Origin: Bacillota bacterium
GTDB taxonomy: Bacteria; Bacillota; Limnochordia; Limnochordales; ZCTH02-B6
Assembly: GCA_003387805.1 (NCBI GenBank)
Contig: QGSR01000111.1
Span: 1-6,488, forward strand
DNA: 6,488 bases
Direction of reading: 5' to 3'
Shown here one piece after another: positions 1-6,182 of this stretch. The notes under the pieces are model-generated. The model was not told where the DNA came from and searched no databases. It saw only the letters and a list, made by a program, of their open reading frames with translations. The position numbers were made by a program, and so were the translations under genes. Every line of letters begins with the position of its first letter. Position 1 is the stretch's first letter.

Positions 1-363
1 AAGCTGGACCATGCGGCGCTGCAAGCGACAACGGAGCTGTCCGGCGGGCAGATGAAGCTCCTGGAAGCGGCCCGGGCGCTTATGGGCAAGGCGAAGCTGC
101 TGTTGTTTGACGAGCCGGCCGCGGGCGTGGCGCCGGCATTAGCCCGGCGGGTTTTTGACCATCTCCGCCGCATGCAGCAGGAAACCGGGATGACGCTGTT
201 GGTCATCGAGCACCGGTTGGACGTGCTGTTTGAGTACGTGGACTACGTGATTGTCATGGACCGGGGGCGCATCATCGCCCGCGGGAAACCGGCGGAGATA
301 GCCAGGGACCCGCGCGTTATCGAGGCGTATTTCGGCGGGACCGGCGTGGGTGAAGCCGGGTGA
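1..363 (+). CDS. livG: LivG-like ABC transporter ATPase, C-terminal part (5' end outside window)
   Basis: This is the last 120 codons of an ABC ATPase read in frame from the first base; the Walker A half lies upstream of the window. It couples ATP hydrolysis at the inner face of the membrane to import of branched-chain amino acids or related ligands. The ABC signature LSGGQ is at visible residues 13-17, Walker B LLLFDEP at 33-39 with catalytic Glu 38, a D-loop AGVAP follows, and the H-loop histidine is at 71 in VIEH. The tail ends IEAYFGG, which is typical of LivG proteins. The stop codon overlaps a possible GTG of the next ATPase gene, indicating translational coupling in one operon. The LivG versus LivF assignment rests on the AGVAP D-loop, the H-loop His and the tail. 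The family is secure; the substrate is inferred from context only. Confidence 0.88.
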   Translation, partial: KLDHAALQATTELSGGQMKLLEAARALMGKAKLLLFDEPAAGVAPALARRVFDHLRRMQQETGMTLLVIEHRLDVLFEYVDYVIVMDRGRIIARGKPAEIARDPRVIEAYFGGTGVGEAG

Positions 364-374
364 GGGATAGGAAG

Positions 375-1145
375 ATGGCGGCAACGGCGTTGAAAGCGGC
401 GGCGAGCCAGGGAACCGGCACGACGGCCGGTGCGCCGGCCCTGTTGGTCGAGGGCTTGCACGCGGGCTATGGGAAGGTGCAGATCGTCCACGGCGTTTCT
501 CTGACCGCCGAGCGGGGACAGGTCGTCGTCGTGCTCGGGCCCAACGGCAGCGGCAAGAGCACGTTTGTGAAGGCCGTATACGGTCTGGCCGACCAGTTTG
601 CGGGTTCCGTCAAGCATTTTGGCGAGGAAATCTCCCGGACCGCGCCCGAGGTGCTCGCCCGGCGGGGCATCGGCTACGTGCCCCAGCGGGACAACGTGTT
701 CGTGACGCTGACCGTCCAGGAGAACCTGGACGTAGGGCTTGCGCCGGTGCCCCGGGCCGAAAGGCGCGAGCGGCTGGAGCGGGTCTTCGAGCTGTTTCCG
801 CTGCTTTACGAGCGGCGAAAGCAGCCGGCCGGGACGCTGTCGGGCGGGGAGCGGCAGATGTTGGCCATGGCGCGGGCCCTTTTGCCGCAGCCGTCGGTGC
901 TGCTCTTGGACGAGCCGACGGCAGCCCTGGCCAGTAAGGTGACGGCGCATCTGTTTCAGATTGTCCGTTCCATCGCCGATTCGGGCGTCGCGGTGGTGCT
1001 GGTGGAGCAAAACGCCCGCCAGGCCCTGCAAATCTGCGACTGGGCATATGTCCTCATCAACGGCCAGGTGGCCTTTGAGGGCAAGGGCCGTGACATCGCA
1101 GGCAACCAGGAGGTGGTGCGGCAGGTTCTCGGGGAAGCCCGCTAA
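375..1145 (+). CDS. livF: LivF-like ABC transporter ATP-binding protein
   Basis: This is a complete 256-residue ATPase, the second of the LivG/LivF pair that powers a branched-chain amino-acid-type importer. Counting from the ATG at 375, Walker A GPNGSGKST is at 55-63, the Q-loop Gln at 104 (VPQRD), the signature LSGGE at 155-159 and Walker B LLLDEP ends at 181 with Glu 180. The H-loop position reads VEQN, with Gln 212 instead of His, as is normal for LivF. About 20 Ala/Thr/Gly-rich residues precede the ABC fold. I chose ATG 375 because GAGGGA lies 7 bases upstream. A GTG at 360, overlapping the livG stop, would add five residues and is a real alternative. One oddity is that the D-loop reads TAALAS where LivF proteins usually have SLGLAP. 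Confidence 0.9.
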   Translation: MAATALKAAASQGTGTTAGAPALLVEGLHAGYGKVQIVHGVSLTAERGQVVVVLGPNGSGKSTFVKAVYGLADQFAGSVKHFGEEISRTAPEVLARRGIGYVPQRDNVFVTLTVQENLDVGLAPVPRAERRERLERVFELFPLLYERRKQPAGTLSGGERQMLAMARALLPQPSVLLLDEPTAALASKVTAHLFQIVRSIADSGVAVVLVEQNARQALQICDWAYVLINGQVAFEGKGRDIAGNQEVVRQVLGEAR

Positions 1146-1292
1146 GACGCGTTAGGCCTGCCGACGGAGGCCCGCCGAGCCCGGCGACAGGGGCCGGCGC
1201 CGCGAAGCTCAAGCGGCGCGGGGGAAACGCCGGCAGGGACGGCTGACGGCTGGCGCAGCCTGGGACGAAGGTTTTGAGAGTTGGAAAACCTT
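1146..1292 (+). promoter_or_regulatory. Hairpin-rich gap between livF and the binding-protein gene
   Basis: No gene is visible here, but three stem-loops are. A 7-bp stem pairs 1197-1203 with 1213-1219 (GCGCCGC/GCGGCGC, 9-base loop). A 5-bp stem pairs 1248-1252 with 1256-1260. A perfect 8-bp stem pairs 1268-1275 with 1285-1292 (AAGGTTTT/AAAACCTT, 9-base loop), directly followed by GGAGAGAAGGGGG, the binding-protein ribosome site. None is followed by a T-run, so they look less like terminators than like RNA-stability or translation-level elements, which are common between ABC operon genes. No promoter was recognised, so read-through from livF is assumed. Confidence 0.45.
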
Positions 1293-1314
1293 GGAGAGAA
1301 GGGGGTTGCTGCTT

Positions 1315-2535
1315 GTGCGCATGCGTGCTCGTTTGTCTTTTTGGAGCCTCGTGGTCGTGATGGTGCTGGTGGCATCGCTGGCCGCTTCTGCGCAGACCCG
1401 CATCCCCATTGGGGTGCTGTTGCCCTTCACCGGCGCCGGCGCGGCGGAAGGGCCTTTTATGCGCAACGCCGCGGAGCTTGCGTTTGAGGAAATCCATGAA
1501 ATGCTGGCCGCCGCCCGTTCGAACATCCGCTTCCAGCTTGTGATCGAGGACACCAAGACGACGCCGGAAGGGGCATTGGCCGCGATCGAGTCGCTGGCCG
1601 CAGCGGGCGTGCAGATCGTCATCGGCCCGTACTCGTCGGCCGCATCGTCGGGTGTGCGCGGTTTTGCCGACGCCAATAAGATCTTGGTGATCAGCGCGTC
1701 GTCCACGAGCCCGGCGCTGGCCATTCCGAACGACTATTTGTTCCGTTTGATCGTGTCCGACACGCTGCAGGGGTCGGCCGTCTCGGCGCTCATCAACCAC
1801 GACGGTTACCGGCAAGTGGTCGTGTTCCACCGCGGCGACTCCTACGGTGCGGGCATGGCCAACGCGTTCAAGTCGGTGTTTGAGTCGCAGTACGGCGGCA
1901 CGGTGCACCTCTTGCCTTACGACCCGGATCTGCCGGACTTCGCCGCGGAAGTGCAGAACTTGGCGCAGACCGTGCGGCGGTTGGGCGTCAACAACACGGC
2001 GGTGCTGCTGGTCGCTTTCCAGCCTGACGGCCTGAACATCTTGGGCCATGCGCGGCTTGACCCGACGCTGACCCGGGTAAAGTGGTACGGCAGCAAGGAC
2101 GCTTTCTCGCCGGTCATGTACCCGCCGCACGCACCGGCGGAGATCAGCGCGTTTATGGCGTCGGTCAAGATGTCGGGTGCCTTCCCGGCGCCGCCGATGG
2201 GTCCGATGCGGGCCATGTTTGAGGCCAAGTACCGCCAGCGCTTCGGGCATGATCCGAGCCCGTGGGCCTTGTACATGTACGACGCGGCTTGGATCGCGGC
2301 CTTGTCGGTGCTGGTGGCGGGCGAGTACAACGGCGAGGTTCTCCGCGATGTGGCCCGGGTCATCGCCGCCCACTACATCGGCGCGAGCGGCCACAAGCTC
2401 CTGGACGACAATGACGACGCCGCCATCGGCGACTACGAGATCATGCAGGCCCGCCAGGTGGGCGACACCTACGCGCCGGTCGTCATCGGCAAGTGGAGCA
2501 GCGGGACCGGAGAGTTGGTTCTCAACAACAACTAA
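1315..2535 (+). CDS. LivJ/LivK-like ABC transporter substrate-binding protein (exported)
   Basis: This encodes a type 1 periplasmic-binding-fold protein of about 406 residues that captures the ligand of the importer. The N-terminus has a basic start (MRMRAR), a hydrophobic stretch at about residues 9-23 and a signal peptidase I site ASA before Gln 27. The mature protein opens with IPIGVLLPFTGAG, the first strand typical of Peripla_BP_6 proteins. VIGPYSSAAS and the serine/threonine motif ISASSTSPAL follow; the latter lines the amino-acid carboxylate pocket in LIV-binding relatives. There is no Cys at the cleavage site, so it is not a lipoprotein. GTG 1315 sits 9 bases after AAGGGGG; ATG 1321 and TTG 1306 are alternatives. 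It follows livF and precedes a terminator, so it probably closes the operon, although LIV operons more often begin with this gene. The ligand cannot be told from sequence; amino acid, amide or urea are possible. Confidence 0.88.
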   Translation: MRMRARLSFWSLVVVMVLVASLAASAQTRIPIGVLLPFTGAGAAEGPFMRNAAELAFEEIHEMLAAARSNIRFQLVIEDTKTTPEGALAAIESLAAAGVQIVIGPYSSAASSGVRGFADANKILVISASSTSPALAIPNDYLFRLIVSDTLQGSAVSALINHDGYRQVVVFHRGDSYGAGMANAFKSVFESQYGGTVHLLPYDPDLPDFAAEVQNLAQTVRRLGVNNTAVLLVAFQPDGLNILGHARLDPTLTRVKWYGSKDAFSPVMYPPHAPAEISAFMASVKMSGAFPAPPMGPMRAMFEAKYRQRFGHDPSPWALYMYDAAWIAALSVLVAGEYNGEVLRDVARVIAAHYIGASGHKLLDDNDDAAIGDYEIMQARQVGDTYAPVVIGKWSSGTGELVLNNN

Positions 2536-2588
2536 CTACGCACCACAGCTGTGACCTGAGCGCGGCACATCTGCCGCTGGCGTAGCGT

Positions 2589-2640
2589 AAAGGCTGGCCC
2601 AACGGGTCGACTTCGCTCAAACCGTTGGGCCAGCGCTTTT
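2589..2640 (+). terminator. Rho-independent terminator after the binding-protein gene
   Basis: A perfect 13-bp stem pairs 2593-2605 with 2622-2634 (GCTGGCCCAACGG against CCGTTGGGCCAGC) around a 16-base loop. It can be lengthened by AAAG 2589-2592 pairing with CTTT 2636-2639 across one bulged G. A four-T run at 2637-2640 follows. It lies about 55 bases after the stop codon. Read on the minus strand, the stem is followed by CTTTACG, so it may also stop transcripts from the other side, though less convincingly. Confidence 0.85.
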
Positions 2641-2860
2641 CATGGTGTCGTTTCTGGGCGCCTGTACGGTCCGGGGAAATTGCAGCCCGGCCCGTACCTT
2701 GCCCAGCCAGTAAATCTCGTCTTTCCTTTACGAATCCGGCAGGCGGTGCAGGAGATCGGCCGTCAGCGAGGTATTGGACATCTTTATATCAGCCACGTGC
2801 GCAGCGCGTTGCGCCGGAAAATGCGGTGCAGTGCGCACAAAGCGTGCGTAGTTCCTGCCA
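2641..2860 (+). other. Gene-free upstream region of purU
   Basis: Between the terminator and the purU ribosome site I find no supported gene. An open frame continuous with purU extends upstream to about 2680, but its translation has no PurU resemblance and would make the protein 66 residues longer than the family norm. A purU promoter must lie here because a terminator precedes it, yet no convincing -35/-10 pair is visible. TTTATATC near 2780 is the most AT-rich point. Short hairpins of little weight occur, such as GCGCAC/GTGCGT around 2833-2849. A possible relic reading frame on the minus strand is described in the findings. Confidence 0.35.
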
Positions 2861-2868
2861 AAGGAAGG
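2852..2868 (+). promoter_or_regulatory. purU ribosome-binding site inside a small stem-loop
   Basis: AAGGAAGG at 2861-2868 lies 9 bases before TTG 2878 and decides the purU start. Bases AGGAA 2862-2866 can pair with TTCCT 2852-2856 across a 5-base loop, so the Shine-Dalgarno sequence could be partly masked. The stem is short and AU-rich. Confidence 0.55.
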
Positions 2869-2877
2869 TCTAGTGCG

Positions 2878-3732
2878 TTGCAGGACCGAGGCCGATTGAT
2901 CGTTTCGTGCCCGGACCGGCCGGGCATCGTCGCCGCACTGTCGAGGTTTCTGTTCACAGCCGGTGCCAACATCGTCCAGTCGGATCAATATTCGACCGAC
3001 CCCTGGGGCGGCCGCTTCTTCATGCGGGTGGAGTTTGAACTGCCGGGTTTGGCCGACCGCTATGAGCAGCTCCGGCGGGACTTTGCCCCCGTGGCCCAGG
3101 AATTCCAGATGGAGTGGGAACTGAAGCGGGTTTGGCCGCCCAAGCGCATGGCCATTCTGGTTTCGCGCGAGGAACACTGCTTGCTGGACCTGCTTTGGCG
3201 CTGGCAGGCCGGGGAGTTGGGGGTAGAGATTCCGCTGGTCATCAGCAACCACCCCCACTTGGCGCACCGGGTGGAGCCGTTCGGCATTCCCTTTTACCAC
3301 CTGCCCATCGAGCCCGGAGGAAAAGAACGACAGGAACAGCAGATGCTCGAGCTGCTGCGGGGCCGGGTCGATTTTGTGGTGTTGGCCCGCTACATGCAGA
3401 TTCTCACCCCGGCATTCCTGGCCGAGTACCCTCACCGGGTCATCAACATCCATCATTCGTTTTTGCCGGCATTTGTCGGGGCGCGCCCGTACCACCAGGC
3501 GTACGCACGGGGGGTCAAGCTCATCGGCGCGACGGCCCACTACGCTACCGAGGAGCTGGATCAAGGGCCCATTATCGAGCAGGACGTCATCCGGGTCGAC
3601 CATCGGGACGATCCGGAGAGCTTGCGCCGCAAGGGGCGGGACATCGAGCGGCTGGTGCTGGCCAGGGCGGTGAAGCTCCACGCGGAGGATCGCGTCATCG
3701 TGTTCGGTAACAAGACGATCGTATTTGCATAA
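2878..3732 (+). CDS. purU: Formyltetrahydrofolate deformylase PurU
   Basis: This cytosolic enzyme hydrolyses 10-formyltetrahydrofolate to formate and tetrahydrofolate. It balances one-carbon pools and, in some bacteria, supplies formate for purine synthesis. The 284-residue length from TTG 2878 is close to the 280 of the E. coli protein. An N-terminal ACT domain (about residues 6-85) opens with [16 protein letters not shown]. The formyltransferase-fold domain (about 90-280) carries the catalytic triad Asn 190 and His 192 in [10 protein letters not shown] and Asp 228 in LDQGP. The Asn-to-Asp spacing of 38 is the same as in glycinamide ribonucleotide transformylase (N106/H108/D144). The ACT domain separates it from PurN and Fmt. 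The start is set by AAGGAAGG 9 bases upstream. It is preceded by a terminator and followed by a convergent pseudogene, so it appears to be a single-gene unit. The ACT domain suggests small-molecule control, as with Met/Gly for the E. coli enzyme. Confidence 0.93.
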   Translation: MQDRGRLIVSCPDRPGIVAALSRFLFTAGANIVQSDQYSTDPWGGRFFMRVEFELPGLADRYEQLRRDFAPVAQEFQMEWELKRVWPPKRMAILVSREEHCLLDLLWRWQAGELGVEIPLVISNHPHLAHRVEPFGIPFYHLPIEPGGKERQEQQMLELLRGRVDFVVLARYMQILTPAFLAEYPHRVINIHHSFLPAFVGARPYHQAYARGVKLIGATAHYATEELDQGPIIEQDVIRVDHRDDPESLRRKGRDIERLVLARAVKLHAEDRVIVFGNKTIVFA

Positions 3733-3915
3733 GCGCGCAGCGCGGATCCCGCACCAGCGGGCGACTTTGTCGCTTTTCCAGCACTTCCACGGGGGCCGGG
3801 CCGTCGAGGCAGATGTCGCCCAGGTAAACGATCCGGTCGACGCCGGACCGCTCGATGTCCTCCAGGACAGCGTCCAAGGCGAACAGCTGGAGCGTTTCCT
3901 TATGTACAGCACCTT
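3733..3915 (-). pseudogene. Remnant of a calcineurin-like (YfcE/MJ0936-type) metallophosphoesterase
   Basis: Read on the minus strand, 3915-3901 gives KVLYI in one frame. From 3892 a second frame gives LQLFALDAVLEDIERSGVD, then RIVYLGDICLDGPAPVEVLEK and PLVR. That order matches the start of small metallophosphoesterases (KVLYISDIHGN, then a helix, then LGD...GP). Only 8 bases lie between KVLYI and LQLF where about 18 would encode the DxH metal-binding segment, so a net loss of about 10 bases both shifts the frame and removes the motif. The GD motif survives; the later GNHD motif is degraded to RDPR, and nothing recognisable follows before the purU 3' end. About 60 of some 240 codons remain. 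It cannot encode an active enzyme. The family call is from motif recognition alone. Confidence 0.7.
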
Positions 3916-3967
3916 GGAATGGAAAATAGCCACATCACCTTTCAATTACACCATATACGGACCTCAA

Positions 3968-4164
3968 GCGCCCTGCTGACTTCTCGCTTTAGCAAGCGCC
4001 TATCGCCACCGATCCATGCTAGTGAAGCGGGGACGAACGTCGTAGGGCTATCGGCCACCCTGCCCCGGTTTGGGACCGAAGGGTCGCGGGACGAACCACG
4101 CACGGAGGGTCGGTTCTACACCAGAGTACTCCGTTAGAAGCTCTACCGGACCAGGTGTCGCACC
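3968..4164 (+). promoter_or_regulatory. Hairpin-dense leader of the chemoreceptor gene, possible structured RNA
   Basis: No gene is supported here. The stretch folds by eye into consecutive stems. GCGC/TGCT 3968-3977 pairs with AGCA/GCGC 3991-3999. ATCG 4002-4005 pairs with CGAT 4010-4013. A compact three-way junction is closed by 4028-4032/4063-4067, with arms 4033-4036/4040-4043 and 4044-4047/4058-4061. Next come 4067-4072/4092-4097 enclosing 4074-4077/4082-4085, then ACGGAG/CTCCGT 4102-4107/4129-4134, then TAGA/TCTA 4135-4138/4142-4145, and GGTG-TCG-CACC at 4154-4164 touching the ribosome site. None of the conserved blocks of the cyclic-di-GMP-I aptamer is present. It could be a new cis-regulatory RNA or chance pairing in GC-rich DNA. 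Confidence 0.35.
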
Positions 4165-4173
4165 AAGGAGGGG
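4165..4173 (+). promoter_or_regulatory. Ribosome-binding site of the chemoreceptor gene
   Basis: AAGGAGGGG is a near-ideal Shine-Dalgarno match 6 bases before TTG 4180, and it fixes this non-ATG start. It directly follows the GGTG-TCG-CACC hairpin. Confidence 0.85.
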
Positions 4174-4179
4174 CATACG

Positions 4180-6072
4180 TTGCGGTTTCCAATCGGCGCA
4201 AAACTGGCGCTGGCCTTCTCGCTTTTGCTCTTGCTAATGGTGATCCCGGCCGTCGCAACGTTCAGGGGAATGAGCACCATCGAGAGCGCCTACCGCGATG
4301 AAGTGGTGCGCATCAGCGAAGCAATGCGAAACATCGAGCTTCTCGAGACACACATCGTTACACAGGCCCTGAACGTGTCCAATTACTTACTGACCAAGGA
4401 CCCCACCTTTCGCACGGGATTCGAAAATGCCCGGCGGGACGTGGATAAGACGCTGGCTACGCTGAAGGAGCTCCTCCGCTTGCCGGAAAGCCAGGCCCTG
4501 CTCCGGCAAATCGAGGAGATCCAGGCCGAGTACGTGGCTTTCGCGATGTCCCTGATGGATATCGCAGAATTAGCCACGCTGTCGCAAATCGAATCCGGCA
4601 TCCTATGGCTGGCGGAGGTGCGGACCGACCTCCTGGAGGTCACCGAGACCCTCATCCGGACCGGCACGCAGCTGGTCACGCAGACGCAGCAGCAGGCGCA
4701 AGCGTCCGCGGCATCGGCCCGCAGACTGGCCACCATCGCCTACGTTCTAACGGTCCTCGTCGCCTTTGCGGCCGCCTCCTTGATGACGCGGCAAATCACC
4801 GGCCCGCTGCACCGGGTTGCCGCCCTGGCGGCGCGGCTTGCGGACGGCGACTTGTCCGTCGAGCGCCTTGAAGTATCGTCCCGGGACGAGTTTGGCGACA
4901 TGGCTGCCGCCTTCAATCGTATGGTGGATAGCTGGCGGGAGATCCTCCACCAGATCCGCGAGACGAGCCGCCGCTTGCTGGGCGACGGGGAACGGCTCCT
5001 GGCAATCGTCCGGGAGTCGTCGGACGCGACGTCGCAAATCGCCTCCGCCGTCAATGAGGTGGCGCAGGGGGCCGCGGTCCAGGTACGGCAGGTGCAGGAA
5101 ACCCGGGACGCCGTGGAGCAGCTGCGGGCGGCCATCCAGCGGATCGCCGCGGGCGCCCAGGAACAGGCGCGGCGTGCTGACCAGACCAGCCAGTCGCTGG
5201 AGCAGATGGCCCAGTACGTGGAGCAGGTGGCCGCCTCGGCCCGGGAGGTTGCCGAGGCCTCGAGCCGTGGGACCGAGCGGGCCCAGGCCGGCGACGACGC
5301 GGTGCGTCGCGTGGTGGACGGCATGGCCCAAATCCGCGCGGCCGTGGAGCGGGTCGCGCAGCGCATGGACGAGCTGCGGGACTCGAGCCGTCAGATCGGG
5401 CAGATCGTCGGCCTCATCAGCGACATCGCGGACCAGACCAACCTGCTGGCTCTCAACGCGGCGATTGAAGCGGCGCGCGCCGGCGAGCACGGCCGCGGTT
5501 TCGGCGTCGTGGCGGACGAGGTGCGGCAGCTGGCCGAGCGGGCGGCCCAGTCCACCCAGGATATCAGCCGTCTGATCGGCACCATCCAGGTTTCCATCGA
5601 AGCCGCCAACAGCGATATGGAAGCCAGCACCCAGCACGTGGAAACCGGTATGGAACTGGCGACCCGCGCCCGCACGGCGCTCGACGAGATCATCGCGGCG
5701 ATCCGCACCACGGACAATTTGGCCCGCACCATCTCCGAGGCGGCTGCCCGGATGGCCGCCGCCAGTCCCAAGATGCTGTCGGATGTGGCCGAGATGGTCG
5801 CGGTGATCCAGGCAAACAAGGCGGCCACCGAGGAAATGACCGCGTCCAGCGACCGGGTGCGCCAGGCCATGGACGAGGTGGCCAGTATTTCCGAGGAGAG
5901 CGCCGCCGGCGCCGAAGAGGTGAGCGCCTCCGCGGAAGAGATCAATGCGGCGGCCGAGGAGATGAAGAACTCCATGCAGCGGCTCATGACCATCGCTTCG
6001 GACTTGGGCCAGCTGGTGGAGCGGTTCCGCCTTGCCGAGCGCGAATCGTCGCCGGCAGGCACAGCCGGGTAA
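4180..6072 (+). CDS. Methyl-accepting chemotaxis protein (transmembrane, CHASE3/4HB-like sensor)
   Basis: This 630-residue chemoreceptor senses a signal outside the membrane and controls CheA through CheW. TM1 is at about residues 8-28. A helical extracytoplasmic sensor spans about 29-183, with a stretch [20 protein letters not shown] followed by [15 protein letters not shown] that resembles CHASE3 or four-helix-bundle sensors. TM2 is at about 184-203 and HAMP at about 204-256, with [13 protein letters not shown] as its second helix. The rest is a long coiled-coil signalling domain with its hairpin tip at about 417-453 ([20 protein letters not shown], then [13 protein letters not shown]). E/Q pairs suited to methylation occur on both arms, for example EEVSASAEE. 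No C-terminal CheR-tethering pentapeptide is present. The TTG start is fixed by AAGGAGGGG. No other chemotaxis gene is in the window, so it is an orphan receptor here. The ligand is unknown. Confidence 0.95.
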   Translation: MRFPIGAKLALAFSLLLLLMVIPAVATFRGMSTIESAYRDEVVRISEAMRNIELLETHIVTQALNVSNYLLTKDPTFRTGFENARRDVDKTLATLKELLRLPESQALLRQIEEIQAEYVAFAMSLMDIAELATLSQIESGILWLAEVRTDLLEVTETLIRTGTQLVTQTQQQAQASAASARRLATIAYVLTVLVAFAAASLMTRQITGPLHRVAALAARLADGDLSVERLEVSSRDEFGDMAAAFNRMVDSWREILHQIRETSRRLLGDGERLLAIVRESSDATSQIASAVNEVAQGAAVQVRQVQETRDAVEQLRAAIQRIAAGAQEQARRADQTSQSLEQMAQYVEQVAASAREVAEASSRGTERAQAGDDAVRRVVDGMAQIRAAVERVAQRMDELRDSSRQIGQIVGLISDIADQTNLLALNAAIEAARAGEHGRGFGVVADEVRQLAERAAQSTQDISRLIGTIQVSIEAANSDMEASTQHVETGMELATRARTALDEIIAAIRTTDNLARTISEAAARMAAASPKMLSDVAEMVAVIQANKAATEEMTASSDRVRQAMDEVASISEESAAGAEEVSASAEEINAAAEEMKNSMQRLMTIASDLGQLVERFRLAERESSPAGTAG

Positions 6073-6082
6073 GGTAGACTGA

Positions 6083-6138
6083 GCGTAATACTGGGGACGG
6101 CGCGCGCAAGGGCGTTAGCTAGTGTTACGCGTGTTTCT
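6083..6138 (+). terminator. Long stem-loop after the chemoreceptor gene, possible terminator
   Basis: Starting 10 bases after the stop codon, 6083-6094 (GCGTAATACTGG) pairs with 6119-6130 (CTAGTGTTACGC) in an uninterrupted 12-bp stem that includes two G-U pairs. The 24-base loop is GC-rich. GTGTTTCT follows, which is a poor but recognisable U-rich tract. This suggests a terminator for the receptor transcript or an attenuator ahead of the next gene. The weak T-run lowers confidence. Confidence 0.45.
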
Positions 6139-6168
6139 CGAACCCGCGCGCTAGACAAGCTACGCGAC

Positions 6169-6176
6169 GGAGGTGA
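6169..6176 (+). promoter_or_regulatory. Ribosome-binding site of the FAD oxidoreductase gene
   Basis: GGAGGTGA matches the 16S anti-Shine-Dalgarno consensus and lies 6 bases before GTG 6183, fixing that start. A small hairpin (CGCG/TAG with CTA/CGCG, 6147-6166) ends two bases upstream. Confidence 0.85.
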
Positions 6177-6182
6177 AGTACC

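Noticed and set aside
1291..1314. TTG 1291 as start of the binding-protein gene
   Set aside because: It falls at the foot of the 1268-1292 hairpin with no ribosome site upstream. The purine-rich GGAGAGAAGGGGG lies after it and serves a start at 1306-1321.
1057..2394. Long open frame antisense to the end of livF and the binding-protein gene
   Set aside because: It is a GC-rich shadow frame, His/Arg-rich with no domain or signal. The plus-strand genes have full motifs.
2680..2877. N-terminal extension of purU from an upstream start
   Set aside because: It would add 66 residues absent from PurU proteins. AAGGAAGG 9 bases before TTG 2878 and the 284-residue length both support the shorter protein.
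3950..4165. Cyclic-di-GMP-I riboswitch upstream of the chemoreceptor
   Set aside because: It was expected from gene type, but neither strand has the GCAAACC, GACGCAAAGC or CCTAAACC blocks of that aptamer.
3900..4165. Sigma-28 (flagellar/chemotaxis) promoter for the chemoreceptor
   Set aside because: There is no TAAA-N15-GCCGATA-like pair. CATATACG near 3952 is AT-rich but lacks a matching -35 element.
4019..4258. Minus-strand open frame of 79 codons across the chemoreceptor leader
   Set aside because: It is Arg/Pro-rich, has no recognisable family, and overlaps the receptor start and its ribosome site.
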